From: Pseudomonas abyssi
Lineage (GTDB): Bacteria > Pseudomonadota > Gammaproteobacteria > Pseudomonadales > Pseudomonadaceae
Reading direction: 5' to 3'
DNA length: 64,000 nt
Assembly (NCBI RefSeq): GCF_002307495.1
Contig: NZ_NTMR01000010.1
Span: 124,001-188,000, forward strand
Notes under the pieces: model-generated
The model's input: only the letters and a program-made list of their open reading frames with translations
Databases searched by the model: none
What the model was told of the DNA's origin: nothing
Part shown: positions 47,462 to 57,705 of the stretch, in pieces
Layout of the letters: each line of letters opens with the position of its first letter
Numbering within the stretch: the first letter of the stretch is position 1
Position numbers and translations under genes: made by a program

Positions 47462-48526
47462 TTACTCCTCCAGGGCCGCCTGCAGCAGCGGCTCGATCCG
47501 GCCCAGCAGCTTCTTGACCGGCGCCGCCAGACCCAGTGGTTCAGGTTGCCGCAGGTTATACCAGACCTGTCCGCTTTCAGCCACGCCAGCAGGGCCGGAG
47601 ACGGTCAGCAACAGCGGCTGAATATCCAGGTGGAAGTGGCTGAAGGTGTGCCGCAGTGGCGTCATGTCCTGACGTTGGTGGACAGTCAGTTGCAACTGCT
47701 CCAGCAACGCCGCCAACTGAGTGTCGTCATCCAACTGGGGCGGACACCAGAGCCCGCCCCAGAGCCCGCTGGAGGGGCGGCGCTGCAACCATACGCTGCC
47801 ATCGCCGTTGATCAGCAAGGGCATGACGCAGCTGCGCACCGGCAGCGTCTTGCGTGGTTTGGAAAAAGGGAAACGGGTTGGCTCGCCGAGCACCCTGGCC
47901 GCACAGTGGTCACCCAGGGGGCACAGCAGGCAGGAGGGCTTGCTGCGCGTGCACAGGGTCGCGCCCAGATCCATCATCGCCTGCGTGTAATGGGCCACCC
48001 GGTGCTGCGGGGTGAGTCGTTCGGCCAACTGCCACAGCCGGTCGTGCACCGGCTTCTCGCCCGGCCAGCCTTCGACCGCAGCAAAGCGCGCCAGTACCCG
48101 CTTGACGTTGCCATCGAGAATCGGCGCACGAATCCCCATGCTCAACGAGGCAACGGCACCGGCCGTCGAGCGACCGATCCCCGGCAACTCGCAGAGCCCT
48201 TCGACACTGCGCGGAAACACGCCGCCGTGCTGACTGACCACCTGCTGGGCGGCCTTGTGCAGATTGCGCGCCCGGCTGTAGTAGCCAAGCCCGGTCCACA
48301 GGTGCAGCACCTGATCCTCACCGGCCGCTGCCAGCGCCTCAACGCTCGGCAATTGCTCCATAAAGCGCAGATAGTAGGGGATGACCGTCGCCACCTGCGT
48401 CTGCTGCAGCATGATCTCCGACACCCAGACGCGGTAGGGTGTCATGTCCTGCTGCCAGGGCAGATCGTGTCGCCCATGCTCGTCATACCAATCCAGCACG
48501 CGCTGGGCGAAAACCTCGGGTGTCAC
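47462..48526 (-). CDS. mutY: A/G-specific adenine glycosylase MutY
   Basis: 354 residues from GTG at 48526, overlapping the asmA-like stop by 4 bases. Helix-hairpin-helix ([18 protein letters not shown]) with catalytic Asp in [11 protein letters not shown], iron-sulfur cluster ligands in [17 protein letters not shown], and a C-terminal NUDIX-like domain recognising 8-oxoG. It removes A mispaired with 8-oxoguanine. Confidence 0.97.
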   Translation of the reverse strand: MTPEVFAQRVLDWYDEHGRHDLPWQQDMTPYRVWVSEIMLQQTQVATVIPYYLRFMEQLPSVEALAAAGEDQVLHLWTGLGYYSRARNLHKAAQQVVSQHGGVFPRSVEGLCELPGIGRSTAGAVASLSMGIRAPILDGNVKRVLARFAAVEGWPGEKPVHDRLWQLAERLTPQHRVAHYTQAMMDLGATLCTRSKPSCLLCPLGDHCAARVLGEPTRFPFSKPRKTLPVRSCVMPLLINGDGSVWLQRRPSSGLWGGLWCPPQLDDDTQLAALLEQLQLTVHQRQDMTPLRHTFSHFHLDIQPLLLTVSGPAGVAESGQVWYNLRQPEPLGLAAPVKKLLGRIEPLLQAALEE

Positions 48527-50694
48527 CGTGAAAACAGCCCCTTGATGGCGTCACGCAGCTCCGGTGCCTTGTCGCCAAGCGAATCGTCAATGCGCTCTTC
48601 CAGTTTGCGCTGTACTTCATTACCCACCAGCCTGGCAGCAATCTTGCCGACCTCTTCGGTATCGACACCACAGCTGCTGCCGGCATTGTGCAGATAACCC
48701 TGGCAGCGAATCGGCCATTCGATATCGGCGTAACGCTCATTGATCTGGCAGGCCTCATCCGGCATCTCGCTGCGGTCACCCTTGAGCAGCAGGCCGACAC
48801 GGTAATCCAGGCGCTGCTCAGGCAGATTGATTTCGCCCCGCCCCTTGCCAGCCAGCCCCGGCAGGTCAACCACCAGATTCGAATTGCTGACCACGCCATT
48901 GCGAATGGTAAAGCTGCCGTCGAGCTGCTCGAACGGCGTATTGTCGCTGCCGTGCTCGCTACTCAACGATTTGCGATTGGCTAGCGCGATAGCCCGGCAG
49001 ACCTGCTGTTCCAGGTTGACCCCAAGCAACGCGCCATCTTCCACTTTAAAGGAGGCGCCACCGTTCAGGCTGCCCATCCAGCGGCGCAGGCTATTGCCGC
49101 CAGCGGTGACATCCAGATTCATGTCCAGCAGACCGCGCACCTGCTGCGGTATGTCGTAAGCCTGCTGCGCCGCGGCTGAGTCAATCTTCTGCAACTGAGC
49201 CTTGAGGGCGCTGCTGACCGGCGTCTTGCGGGTGTCGATGCTGCCACTGGCAGCGAAGGTGCCACCGAAGATACCCCCGTCCAGTTGCGTCAGACGGACT
49301 ACGCCATCACGCGCCTTGACTGCCAGATTGAAGGGCTTGATGTCCTGCCCGGTCAACGTGACCTGCTGCAGCGCCAGCTTGCCGTCGACATCCAGCCGCG
49401 CAAGGGCTTCCAGCGGCAAAATGGCATCGTCACTCCAGGGCTCGGGCGCGGACTGCGAACGGCTGCCGCCGGAACCGGCGCTGCCACTGCTGCCCTCACC
49501 CTCTGCGCTGAGCGGCAGGTAGTTATCGAGGTTCAGGGTGTCGCCTGCCAGATCAAAGCGCAGCGCCTGGCGCTCGAAATCCGCCAGCCCGAGCGAGCCC
49601 TGCAGGGCAAAGCCGTCCAGGGCCAACTGCAGATCATTCAGCATCAGGCTGCTCGCACCGCCCTCGAGGTTGGCCGACAACGCAACGCTGGACAGCGCTC
49701 CCGGATCGGCCATGTCCGGCAATGTCTGACCAATATCACGCAGCAGGTCGCGGGCATCAAAGGCGGCCACGTCGAGGCGGCCCGCCAGTTGCGGCTCTGT
49801 GTCCAGCTGGCTGAGCTTGAGTTGACCGGTGGCACGCATATCAGCCAGCGACAGACGCAGCTGGGTCAGCTCGGCGACCTGTTCGGCCAAGTCGACCAGG
49901 CCATCGCCCTGGAGTTGCAGATTGACTGCACGACCAGAGAAGGGCTCGCCGCTGGCATCGACCTTCAGGTCGACGCCGCTGAGCAGGTAGCGCTGTTCGT
50001 CGGGCTGCAGGGTCGCCACGGTGTTCAGGTCCATACGCACCCGCATGGCCGGCTGGTCCAACGTCAGCAGGCCCAGGAATGAAACATCAAAGGGCTCGCC
50101 CGGGATCAGCGCGCCGGTGGTCAGGTTGGCTTCGTCCAGCGACAGGATCTGACCGCTCTGGCGGTCCTCGTAATGCACGCTGGCGTTGGTGACCTGCACG
50201 CTCTCGATGGTGATATCGAAGGCCGAGCCGGCGGTGTCCTCCGGTTGCTCGGCGCCGCTACCGGCATCGCCTTCTGCTGCGCCGGCGCTGTCCTGCGGGC
50301 CCACGGTCTCCCAGTTACCCACGCCCTGATCATTGCGCACCAGTTGCAGCTGGACATCGTCCAGAATCACATCGCTCATGCGTACCTGCTGACGCAGCAG
50401 CGGCAGCACCTTGACGCCAAGGCCCAGGGTGCCGACCTTGGCCAGCGGCTGCGCCGGGTTGTCGACCGGCGCGACACCCACGTCTTTCAGCTCCATGCCC
50501 AACCAGGGAAACAGTGACCAACCGATGTCGCCATCCAGCGTCAGCTCAACGTTGCCCTGCTCGCGGGCAGCGGCGCGGATATCGTCCTTGTAGTCGTTGG
50601 GATCAAACAGGCGGGTCAGGAAGAACAGCGCGGCAATCAACAGCAGGGCTACCGCACCTACTACCAAGCCCAGCACCTTGGCGACGGATTTCAT
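48523..50694 (-). CDS. AsmA-family protein
   Basis: 723 residues from ATG at 50694. One N-terminal transmembrane helix ([20 protein letters not shown]), then the AsmA N-terminal domain ([30 protein letters not shown]) and the long beta-rich repeat region up to the C-terminal AsmA_2 domain. AsmA-like proteins bridge the periplasm and are thought to move phospholipids to the outer membrane. Low-complexity SAGSGGSRS near residue 420. Upstream of mutY in the same operon. Confidence 0.93.
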   Translation of the reverse strand: MKSVAKVLGLVVGAVALLLIAALFFLTRLFDPNDYKDDIRAAAREQGNVELTLDGDIGWSLFPWLGMELKDVGVAPVDNPAQPLAKVGTLGLGVKVLPLLRQQVRMSDVILDDVQLQLVRNDQGVGNWETVGPQDSAGAAEGDAGSGAEQPEDTAGSAFDITIESVQVTNASVHYEDRQSGQILSLDEANLTTGALIPGEPFDVSFLGLLTLDQPAMRVRMDLNTVATLQPDEQRYLLSGVDLKVDASGEPFSGRAVNLQLQGDGLVDLAEQVAELTQLRLSLADMRATGQLKLSQLDTEPQLAGRLDVAAFDARDLLRDIGQTLPDMADPGALSSVALSANLEGGASSLMLNDLQLALDGFALQGSLGLADFERQALRFDLAGDTLNLDNYLPLSAEGEGSSGSAGSGGSRSQSAPEPWSDDAILPLEALARLDVDGKLALQQVTLTGQDIKPFNLAVKARDGVVRLTQLDGGIFGGTFAASGSIDTRKTPVSSALKAQLQKIDSAAAQQAYDIPQQVRGLLDMNLDVTAGGNSLRRWMGSLNGGASFKVEDGALLGVNLEQQVCRAIALANRKSLSSEHGSDNTPFEQLDGSFTIRNGVVSNSNLVVDLPGLAGKGRGEINLPEQRLDYRVGLLLKGDRSEMPDEACQINERYADIEWPIRCQGYLHNAGSSCGVDTEEVGKIAARLVGNEVQRKLEERIDDSLGDKAPELRDAIKGLFSR

Positions 50695-50784
50695 AATCAC
50701 TCCTTGGTCAGCCCGGCCGGCGGCCGTCCGGCCCGGGGCAAAGATCATGGCACAGCGCGACGCAGAGGTCGCCTGCAAATGAGC

Positions 50785-51888
50785 CTACACCGCATCCAGT
50801 CGCGCTGCGACCAGCTCGGCCAGCGCCAGGCTGGCAGTCAGGCCCGGCGACTCGATGCCCAGCAGGGCAATCAAGCCGGGCACCCCGTGTACGCTCTGGT
50901 CTTGGATGACGAAATCCCGGGGCGGTTCCCCCGGACCAGACAGCTTGGGACGCACACCCGCATAGGCCGGCTGCAGACGCTGCGCGTCGACCTGCGGCCA
51001 ATAGCGGCGGACGGCAGCGGCGAAGGCGTCACGCAGCCCGTCGTCGACCTGATAATCCAGCTGATCGAGGTAGCGCACATCCGGCCCGAAGCGCAGCTGG
51101 CCGCCCATATCCAAGGTCGCATGCACGCCCAGCCCGGCTGCGTTGACCTCAGGCATGGGATACACCAGATGCGAGAAGGGCGAGCGCCCGCTGTAGCTGA
51201 AGTAGCGCCCCTGACACAGGTGCAGCGGCGGAACCTGCTGCGCGCCTGCTGCCGCCTGCACCTGCTGCGCGAACAGCCCGGCGGCATTGATGACCTGCCG
51301 CGCACGCAGCGTGAAGGCATCACCGCCACTATGCCCCTCCAGCCTCAGCCCGCCGGGGACAGCGCTCAGTCGCTCGACCTGCGTATGGCAAAGCAGCTCA
51401 CCGCTCGCGGCCTGCAGCGCGGCCTGAAACGACTGCAGCAGTGCGTGGCTGTCGACAATCCCGGTGGCCGGTGACAACAGCCCAGCCACCGCGCGCACCT
51501 GCGGCTCGTGCGCGGCCACCTCGGCAGCACTTAACCAGCTGAGCGCCACCCCGTTGGCCGCGGCATTATCCTGCAGGCGCCGCAGCGCCGGTATTTCATC
51601 ATCAGTGACGGCCACCAGCAGCTTGCCCAATCGACGATAGGGCACAGCGTACTCATTACACCAGGCGTACAGCTGGTCGCGCCCCTGCCGACAGAGCTGC
51701 GCCTTCAGCGAGCCCGGCGCATAGTAGATGCCGGCATGAATGACCTCGCTGTTGCGGCTGGAACAATGCAGGCCGGGCGCCTCCTCCTGCTCCAGCACCA
51801 GCACGCTGCGACCGCCACGCGCCATACGCTGGGCAATTGCCAGCCCGACCACACCGGCTCCGATGACCACCAGATCGACGTCCACCAC
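50785..51888 (-). CDS. FAD-dependent oxidoreductase, LhgO-like
   Basis: About 367 residues from GTG at 51888, chosen because GAGGAG lies 4 bases upstream; an ATG at 51915 is the alternative. DAO fold: FAD motif VVIGAGVVGLAIAQ at the N terminus, SSRNSEVIHAGIYY typical of L-2-hydroxyglutarate oxidase relatives, and a C-terminal GIESPGLTASLALAE. Probable membrane-associated or cytosolic oxidase of a 2-hydroxy acid; exact substrate not certain. It is divergent from hisB. Confidence 0.85.
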   Translation of the reverse strand: MVDVDLVVIGAGVVGLAIAQRMARGGRSVLVLEQEEAPGLHCSSRNSEVIHAGIYYAPGSLKAQLCRQGRDQLYAWCNEYAVPYRRLGKLLVAVTDDEIPALRRLQDNAAANGVALSWLSAAEVAAHEPQVRAVAGLLSPATGIVDSHALLQSFQAALQAASGELLCHTQVERLSAVPGGLRLEGHSGGDAFTLRARQVINAAGLFAQQVQAAAGAQQVPPLHLCQGRYFSYSGRSPFSHLVYPMPEVNAAGLGVHATLDMGGQLRFGPDVRYLDQLDYQVDDGLRDAFAAAVRRYWPQVDAQRLQPAYAGVRPKLSGPGEPPRDFVIQDQSVHGVPGLIALLGIESPGLTASLALAELVAARLDAV

Positions 51889-51984
51889 TGCACTCCTCAC
51901 TGCAAGACGGTCCATTGTGCCGCCCTATTGCACCGATTGGCAGGCCAAATCCGCCACCGGTAGCCCTCGGCATGGGCAGGCACG

Positions 51985-51990
51985 TATAAT
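51985..51990 (+). promoter_or_regulatory. Likely -10 element of the hisBHAF operon
   Basis: TATAAT, 36 bases upstream of the hisB start codon. No good -35 hexamer is seen at the right distance, so promoter strength or activator need is unclear. Confidence 0.5.
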
Positions 51991-52026
51991 GCACGCCTTT
52001 GAATGCATCCATCAGCGGAGACACCC

Positions 52027-52620
52027 ATGGCTGAGCGTAAGGCCAGCGTCGCGCGCGACACGCTGGAAACCCAGATCCAGGTCGCCATCAATCTCGATGG
52101 CACTGGCCAGGCCGATTTCGACATCGGGGTTCCCTTCCTTGAGCACATGCTCGACCAGATTGCCCGTCACGGCCTGATCGACATGACCATCAAGGCCCGC
52201 GGCGACCTGCACATCGACGACCACCACACCGTCGAAGACGTCGGCATCACCCTCGGCCAGGCGTTTGCCAAGGCCATCGGCGACAAGAAAGGCATCCGCC
52301 GCTACGGCCACGCCTATGTGCCGCTGGACGAGGCGCTGTCGCGCGTGGTGATCGACTTCTCCGGCCGCCCCGGCCTGCAGATGCACGTGCCCTTTACCCG
52401 CGCCAGCGTCGGCGGCTTTGACGTGGATCTGTTCATGGAATTCTTCCAGGGCTTCGTCAACCACGCCCAGGTCACCCTGCACATCGACAACCTGCGTGGT
52501 GTGAATACGCACCACCAGATCGAAACCGTGTTCAAGGCCTTCGGCCGCGCGCTGCGCATGGCGATAGAAGAAGACCCGCGCATGGCCGGCATCACCCCTT
52601 CAACCAAGGGTTGCCTGTAA
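52027..52620 (+). CDS. hisB: Imidazoleglycerol-phosphate dehydratase
   Basis: 197 residues from ATG at 52027 (GGAG upstream), monofunctional as in pseudomonads, without the phosphatase domain of the E. coli enzyme. The manganese ligands are in [22 protein letters not shown] and [18 protein letters not shown]. It makes imidazole acetol phosphate in histidine synthesis. Followed by hisH after 3 bases. Confidence 0.98.
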   Translation: MAERKASVARDTLETQIQVAINLDGTGQADFDIGVPFLEHMLDQIARHGLIDMTIKARGDLHIDDHHTVEDVGITLGQAFAKAIGDKKGIRRYGHAYVPLDEALSRVVIDFSGRPGLQMHVPFTRASVGGFDVDLFMEFFQGFVNHAQVTLHIDNLRGVNTHHQIETVFKAFGRALRMAIEEDPRMAGITPSTKGCL

Positions 52621-52623
52621 GCC

Positions 52624-53268
52624 ATGAGCAGCCATGTAGCCGTCATCGACTATGGCATGGGCAACCTGCACTCGGTTGCCAAGGCCCTGGAGCACGCCGG
52701 CGCCCGCCAGGTCGACGTGACCAGTGATCCGCAGATCATCCTCGCCGCGGACCGCGTGCTGCTGCCGGGCGTCGGCGCCATTCGCGACTGCGTCAGCGAG
52801 CTGCGCCAGCTTGACCTGGATGGCGTCGTCCGTCAGGCCGCCAGGGAAAAGCCGCTGCTGGGCATCTGTGTCGGCATGCAAATGCTGCTGGAGCACAGTG
52901 AAGAGAATGGCGGCGTTGACTGCCTTGGCCTGTTCCCGGGCAAGGTGCGTTTCTTTGGCAATGAGCTGGAAGAAGCCGACGGCACCCGCCTGAAGGTGCC
53001 GCACATGGGCTGGAATCAGGTCAAACAGGCCATCGACCACCCGCTCTGGCACCGCATCGAGCAGGATGCCCGCTTCTACTTCGTACACAGCTACTACGCT
53101 GCGCCGGACAAGAGCGGCCAGCTGGCCGGCCGCTGCCACTATGGCGTCGACTTCGCCGCCGCACTGGCGCAGGACAACGTATTCGCCACCCAATTCCACC
53201 CCGAGAAAAGCCACACCAACGGCCTGCAGCTGTTGAGCAACTTTCTCGCCTGGGATGGGCGCTGGTAA
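52624..53268 (+). CDS. hisH: Imidazole glycerol phosphate synthase, glutaminase subunit
   Basis: 214 residues of a class I glutamine amidotransferase: [12 protein letters not shown] start, nucleophile Cys in [11 protein letters not shown] (about 81), and His/Glu in [11 protein letters not shown] (about 195). It supplies ammonia to HisF. A repeat-rich gap of 95 bases separates it from hisA. Confidence 0.97.
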   Translation: MSSHVAVIDYGMGNLHSVAKALEHAGARQVDVTSDPQIILAADRVLLPGVGAIRDCVSELRQLDLDGVVRQAAREKPLLGICVGMQMLLEHSEENGGVDCLGLFPGKVRFFGNELEEADGTRLKVPHMGWNQVKQAIDHPLWHRIEQDARFYFVHSYYAAPDKSGQLAGRCHYGVDFAAALAQDNVFATQFHPEKSHTNGLQLLSNFLAWDGRW

Positions 53269-53272
53269 ACAT

Positions 53273-53350
53273 CGAGCGACAAGCCACAAGCTGCAAGCCA
53301 CAAGCCAGACCGCTTGAAGCTTGAAGCTTGAAGCTTGAAGCTCTTTTTCC
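53273..53350. repeat. Short AAGCTTG-type tandem repeats between hisH and hisA
   Basis: A run of four to five GCTTGAA heptamers (53311-53343) preceded by ACAAGCC/GCAAGC units in the opposite sense. The same words occur between hisA and hisF. Such low-complexity repeats are frequent in pseudomonad intergenic regions; they leave only 14 bases to the hisA ATG and can form hairpins. Confidence 0.7.
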
Positions 53351-53363
53351 AAAGGAAAAAGAC

Positions 53364-54113
53364 ATGCTGATCATTCCCGCTATCGACCTGAAAGACGGCG
53401 CCTGCGTGCGCCTGCGTCAGGGCCTGATGGAAGACGCCACCGTATTCTCCGACGACCCGGTCGCCATGGCGGCCAAATGGGTTGAGGCCGGCTGCCGTCG
53501 CCTGCATCTGGTTGACCTCAATGGCGCCTTTGAAGGCAAGCCGGTCAACGGTGATGCGGTCACCGCGATTGCGCGCCGCTACCCGAACCTGCCGATCCAG
53601 ATCGGCGGCGGTATTCGCTCGCTGGAAACTATCGAGGAATACGTGAAGGCGGGCGTCAGCTACGTCATCATCGGCACCAAGGCGGTCAAAGAGCCGGAGT
53701 TTGTCGGCGAAGCCTGCCGCGCCTTCCCGGGCAAGGTGATCGTTGGTCTGGACGCCAAAGACGGCTTCGTTGCCACCGACGGCTGGGCCGAAGTCAGCAG
53801 CATTCAGGTGGTTGATCTGGCCAAGCGCTTTGAAGCCGACGGCGTCAGCGCCATCGTCTACACCGACATTGCCAAAGACGGCATGATGCAGGGCTGCAAC
53901 GTCGAAGCCACCGCCGCGCTGGCCAACGCCACTTCGATTCCAGTGATCGCCTCCGGCGGCATCCACCACATCGGCGACATTCAGACCCTGCTGGACGCCC
54001 GCGCCCCCGGCATCATCGGCGCCATCACCGGCCGTGCAATCTATGAAGGCACGCTGGACGTAGCGGAAGCGCAGGCGCTGTGTGACAACGCAGCCGCAAG
54101 CCGCAAGCCTTAA
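53364..54113 (+). CDS. hisA: ProFAR isomerase HisA
   Basis: 249 residues from ATG at 53364 (AAAGGAAAAAG upstream). A TIM barrel with the catalytic Asp in [13 protein letters not shown] (about 8) and VYTDIAKDG (about 130), and phosphate-binding GGIRSLE and GGIHHIGD. The last residues (NAAASRKP) are coded by repeat sequence and extend the usual C terminus by a few residues. It isomerises ProFAR to PRFAR. Confidence 0.97.
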   Translation: MLIIPAIDLKDGACVRLRQGLMEDATVFSDDPVAMAAKWVEAGCRRLHLVDLNGAFEGKPVNGDAVTAIARRYPNLPIQIGGGIRSLETIEEYVKAGVSYVIIGTKAVKEPEFVGEACRAFPGKVIVGLDAKDGFVATDGWAEVSSIQVVDLAKRFEADGVSAIVYTDIAKDGMMQGCNVEATAALANATSIPVIASGGIHHIGDIQTLLDARAPGIIGAITGRAIYEGTLDVAEAQALCDNAAASRKP

Positions 54114-54178
54114 GCGGCAAGCTGTCCGCGCCGGTTTACTGATTTTGCTTGCAGCTTGAAGCTTGTCGCTTGCAGCTG
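54095..54178. repeat. GCAAGC/GCTTG repeats between hisA and hisF
   Basis: Repeats of CGCAAGC and GCTTGCAGCTTGAAG units overlap the hisA 3' end and fill most of the gap to hisF. They are related to those at 53273-53350, so hisA is bracketed by similar repeats. Confidence 0.65.
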
Positions 54179-54194
54179 CTTTCGGAGAAAGCCC

Positions 54195-54968
54195 ATGCCC
54201 CTGGCCAAACGCATCATCCCCTGCCTCGACGTCGATAACGGTCGCGTGGTCAAGGGCGTCAAGTTCGAGAACATTCGCGACGCCGGTGATCCGGTGGAAA
54301 TCGCTCGTCGTTACAACGAGCAGGGCGCGGACGAGATTACCTTCCTCGATATCACCGCCAGCCATCAGGAACGCGACACCACGCTGCACACGGTCGAACG
54401 CATGGCCAGCCAGGTGTTCATCCCGCTGACCGTCGGTGGCGGCGTGCGCACCGTGCAGGACATTCGCAACCTGCTCAACGCCGGCGCCGACAAGGTGTCG
54501 ATCAACACCGCCGCGGTGTTCAACCCGGAATTCGTCGGCGAAGCGGCTGACCGCTTCGGCTCACAGTGCATCGTTGTGGCGATCGACGCCAAGCGCGTCT
54601 CCGGCCCGAATGAGCCCGGCCGCTGGGAGATCTTCACCCACGGCGGGCGCAAGCCGACCGGTCTGGACGCGGTCGAGTGGTCGAAGAAGATGGAACAGCT
54701 GGGCGCTGGCGAGATTCTGCTGACCAGCATGGATCAGGACGGTGTCAAAAGCGGCTACGATCTGGGCGTCACCCGCGCCATCAGCGATGCCCTGCACATC
54801 CCGGTGATCGCCTCGGGCGGCGTCGGCAATCTGCAACACCTGGCCGACGGCGTACTGCAAGGCCGGGCAGACGCGGTACTGGCTGCCAGCATCTTCCACT
54901 TCGGTGAATACAGCATTGCCGACGCCAAGGCCTATATGGCCGAGCGCGGCATCGAGATGCGTCTCTGA
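54195..54968 (+). CDS. hisF: Imidazole glycerol phosphate synthase, cyclase subunit
   Basis: 257 residues from ATG at 54195 (GGAGA upstream). TIM barrel starting [21 protein letters not shown] with catalytic Asp11 and Asp in LLTSMDQDG (about 130). It joins with HisH to close the imidazole ring. Last gene of the cluster; a perfect GGCCACGGC/GCCGTGGCC hairpin lies at 55055-55074 but without a T-run. Confidence 0.98.
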   Translation: MPLAKRIIPCLDVDNGRVVKGVKFENIRDAGDPVEIARRYNEQGADEITFLDITASHQERDTTLHTVERMASQVFIPLTVGGGVRTVQDIRNLLNAGADKVSINTAAVFNPEFVGEAADRFGSQCIVVAIDAKRVSGPNEPGRWEIFTHGGRKPTGLDAVEWSKKMEQLGAGEILLTSMDQDGVKSGYDLGVTRAISDALHIPVIASGGVGNLQHLADGVLQGRADAVLAASIFHFGEYSIADAKAYMAERGIEMRL

Positions 54969-55128
54969 TATCACTGACGGCTTCCACGCTCTGCCTGGGA
55001 AACCGACCACACGGACGCTACACGCCTATTTCCTCCGACGCCACCTCGCTGTAGGGCCACGGCACGCCGTGGCCGCGCAAGCTCCATCACCGCACCGCTG
55101 GCTGGCTCTCTACGCCGCTTTTAGCTCG

Positions 55129-55362
55129 CTTTTCGCCTTTTACGGCGAGCCAAGGGGGGCTGCTTGCCCAGCCCCCCTTAGCGATCCCCCGGGGCACCCG
55201 GCTACGCGGCCCTTCGGGTTCGCTGCGTTGCTCGGGCTGACGGGGAGACCTCGCCGGCCACCCAAAAACTCGTCGCTTCGCTCCTCAGACATCCTATGGC
55301 TCTTTTTCCCGTCAGCCCTGCGCTACTCGCCCGCGTAAACGGGACTGGAGTCCGTGCACACT
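55129..55362 (-). repeat. Structured intergenic repeat, copy 2
   Basis: About 234 bases, the reverse complement of copy 1 (88-312) with high identity except in the hairpin. Its long hairpin has arms 55234-55244 and 55308-55318 (GGGCTGACGGG/CCCGTCAGCCC) where copy 1 has GATTTATCGGGG/CCCCGATAAATC. A short insertion (about 9 bases) in the loop side explains the length difference. It lies in the 448-base gap between hisF and the deacetylase gene. Short reading frames across it are not called as genes. Confidence 0.85.
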
Positions 55363-55416
55363 AGGAACATAGCGCACGATCAAGCCCTAGCCCGCTCACG
55401 CCTCGACGCCCACCAA

Positions 55417-56373
55417 CTACCGCTCCAACAACACCTGCACACTCACCAACTGCACCCCTTCCGCCTCCAGCTGCGGCAAGCGGCGCTCCAAATAAGCCAG
55501 GGTTTCCGGATAGGGATGACCGATCAGCACGGCCGAGCCCTGCTTGCGCGCCCGCGCCAGTACCAGGCGAAACTCGTGATCGATCTCGGCTTCGCTGCGT
55601 ACGTTATCCAGAAAGATGTCGCGGGAGACGTGGGGCACCTGCGCGGCCTCAGCAGCGAAGGCGGCCTGGGTTTGCGCGGTGGTGCGGCTGTCGACAAAAA
55701 ATAGCTGCCGCTCGGCCAACACCTGCATCAACCAGTCCATGCGCTGGCGATCGGCAGTCAGGCGACTGCCCATATGATTGTTGACGCCCTGGATCGGGCT
55801 GAAGGCGTTCAGCGCCTGCCGCAGGCGAGAGCGAAACTCGGCTTCGGGCATCGTCGTGGTGAGCCCGCCCGGGCCAATCGACAGGCCGGCCATATTTTCC
55901 ATCGGCAGATGCAGCATCACCGGCTTGCCGGCAGCAGCGGCTTCGCTGGCCAGCGTCTGGGAGTGAGGCAGCAGCGGCAATATCGCCAGCGCAACCGGCC
56001 CCGGCAGTGCCAGCACACGCCGCCCAGTGGTCAGACTCTGACCAACGTCATCAATGACAATCGCCAGGCGAGGTAGTGCCGGGGCGGCGGGCAGCGGCTG
56101 TGCAACGGGCGGCTCGACGGCGTCGGCCGGCACCGTACCCGGCAGCTCAGGCGGCGCCTCGGCAGGCGCGTCAGGAACACCTGGCGGAATATTCTCCGGC
56201 GGGATGACCAGCGGCTCGGGTGGCAGCGGCAAAGGCGCAACCTGCTGCACCGGCTTATCAGCAGCGGTCGGCGCAGGGGGCTGCTCGGCGCTATCGTCCG
56301 AGCAAGCTGCCAGCGCCGCCAGCAGCAAGCCTGCCAGGCCGCGGAGCAGCCCGGCACAGACACCGAGCCTCAC
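55417..56373 (-). CDS. Divergent polysaccharide deacetylase family lipoprotein
   Basis: 318 residues from GTG at 56373, overlapping the ctpA stop by 4 bases. A lipoprotein signal (LLLAALAAC), a long proline/alanine-rich linker (about 30-100), and a YibQ-type divergent polysaccharide deacetylase domain: LAIVIDDVGQS (conserved DD), MLHLPMEN, NNHMGSRLT and FFVDSRTT. Often found beside envC-ctpA. Likely role in cell-wall maintenance; enzymatic activity is not established. Confidence 0.9.
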   Translation of the reverse strand: MRLGVCAGLLRGLAGLLLAALAACSDDSAEQPPAPTAADKPVQQVAPLPLPPEPLVIPPENIPPGVPDAPAEAPPELPGTVPADAVEPPVAQPLPAAPALPRLAIVIDDVGQSLTTGRRVLALPGPVALAILPLLPHSQTLASEAAAAGKPVMLHLPMENMAGLSIGPGGLTTTMPEAEFRSRLRQALNAFSPIQGVNNHMGSRLTADRQRMDWLMQVLAERQLFFVDSRTTAQTQAAFAAEAAQVPHVSRDIFLDNVRSEAEIDHEFRLVLARARKQGSAVLIGHPYPETLAYLERRLPQLEAEGVQLVSVQVLLER

Positions 56374-57656
56374 TCTACGTTGCGGACGATGTTAAGGCCC
56401 TTGAGCAGATTCAGCGCCTGGTTGAGCTGGTAATCGGCGTCGCGGGCATCGCGCTCACGCTGCGGCATGCTGCCGGTCGGGCGCTCCTGACCACTGGCGT
56501 TGTTCAGGTGGCCGGCCAAGTCTGCTTCGCGGTAGCCGCCGCTATCATCGACATCATCCAGGGTGACATGAGCGCGCTCGACACGGATATCGGGGACGAT
56601 GCCCTGAGCCTGAATCGAGCGCCCCTTGGGCGTGTAGTACAGCGCAGTGGTCAGCTTAAGCGCACGATCATTGTTCAGCGGCAACACGGTCTGCACCGAG
56701 CCCTTGCCAAAACTGTCAGTTCCCATGATCACGCCGCGGCCATGATCCTGCAGGGCACCGGCGACAATCTCCGAAGCCGAGGCAGAGCCACCGTTGATCA
56801 ACACCACCAGCGGCACATTGCCGGAGGGGTTGCTGCTGGTGGCGCTGTAACGCAGCTCGGCGTTGCTCAAGCGCCCCTTGGTGTAAACGATCAGCCCCTG
56901 ATCGACAAAGCTGTCGACGACCTCAACCGCTGACTGCAGCACCCCACCCGGGTTGTTGCGCAGGTCCAGTACCAGCCCCTTCAGATCACCGTTGGCATTG
57001 AGACGGTTGAGGCTGGTGCGTACTTCGTCACCGGTATTGTTCTGGAACTGGGTAATGCGCAGCAGCGAGTAACCGGGCTCCAGCTCTTCGGTCTTGACGC
57101 TCTTGACCTTGATGATGGCCCGGGTGAGGGTGACCTCAAAGGGACGACCACTGCCGCGCACCAGCGTCAGGCGGATCTCCGAGCCGGGCTCGCCGCGCAT
57201 GCGGTCCACCGCGTCCATCAGGCTCATACCCTTGACCGGCTGGTCGTCGATCTTGACGATCAGGTCGCCCGCCTCGATCCCGGCTTCCGCCGCTGGGGTG
57301 TCGTCGATGGGTGAGACTACCTTGAGAAAACCGTCCTCCTGGCCAACTTCGATCCCCAGACCGCCAAACTGACCTTCAGTCGTGTCCTGCAGGCCGGTGT
57401 AGTCTTCGGGCGTGAGATAGGCCGAGTGCGGGTCCAGCCCTTCGAGCATGCCGCGCACGGCGTTGTCCAGCAGGGTGGCGTCGTCGACAGGCTCAACGTA
57501 CGCAGCGCGAATGCGCTCGAACACTTCGGCAAAGGTGCGCAACTCGTTTAGCGGCAGGGGGGCTGCGGCTGCCTCGGCAGCTTGCTCCTGTGCCTGCAGG
57601 GGCATGACAAACGCCAGACTCAGACCGGCCACCAACAGACTACGCGCTGCAATCAT
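56370..57656 (-). CDS. ctpA: S41-family C-terminal processing protease
   Basis: 428 residues from ATG at 57656 (GGAGAG upstream). Signal peptide (SLLVAGLSLAFVMPLQAQ), PDZ domain (GLGIEVGQEDGFLKVVSPIDDTPAAEAGI), and the S41 Ser-Lys dyad in GSASASEIVAGAL and DSFGKGSVQT. The length and position beside envC match Pseudomonas CtpA, which degrades peptidoglycan hydrolases with its adaptor LbcA in P. aeruginosa. Confidence 0.93.
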   Translation of the reverse strand: MIAARSLLVAGLSLAFVMPLQAQEQAAEAAAAPLPLNELRTFAEVFERIRAAYVEPVDDATLLDNAVRGMLEGLDPHSAYLTPEDYTGLQDTTEGQFGGLGIEVGQEDGFLKVVSPIDDTPAAEAGIEAGDLIVKIDDQPVKGMSLMDAVDRMRGEPGSEIRLTLVRGSGRPFEVTLTRAIIKVKSVKTEELEPGYSLLRITQFQNNTGDEVRTSLNRLNANGDLKGLVLDLRNNPGGVLQSAVEVVDSFVDQGLIVYTKGRLSNAELRYSATSSNPSGNVPLVVLINGGSASASEIVAGALQDHGRGVIMGTDSFGKGSVQTVLPLNNDRALKLTTALYYTPKGRSIQAQGIVPDIRVERAHVTLDDVDDSGGYREADLAGHLNNASGQERPTGSMPQRERDARDADYQLNQALNLLKGLNIVRNVE

Positions 57657-57705
57657 GTAACTCTCCAATCCAGGGAAATCGAGCGGCCACCCCACCAGCG
57701 CGCTG

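Noticed and set aside
53311..53343. Possible CRISPR-like array before hisA
   Set aside because: The units are contiguous heptamers without unique spacers and no cas genes are present.
53139..54389. 416-codon minus-strand frame across hisH-hisA-hisF
   Set aside because: Antisense to three conserved his genes; contains repeat-derived SFKLQASS stretches typical of spurious annotations.
55055..55074. Hairpin GGCCACGGC/GCCGTGGCC as the hisF terminator
   Set aside because: Strong stem but 87 bases after the stop and without a T-run; it looks more like a dispersed palindrome.
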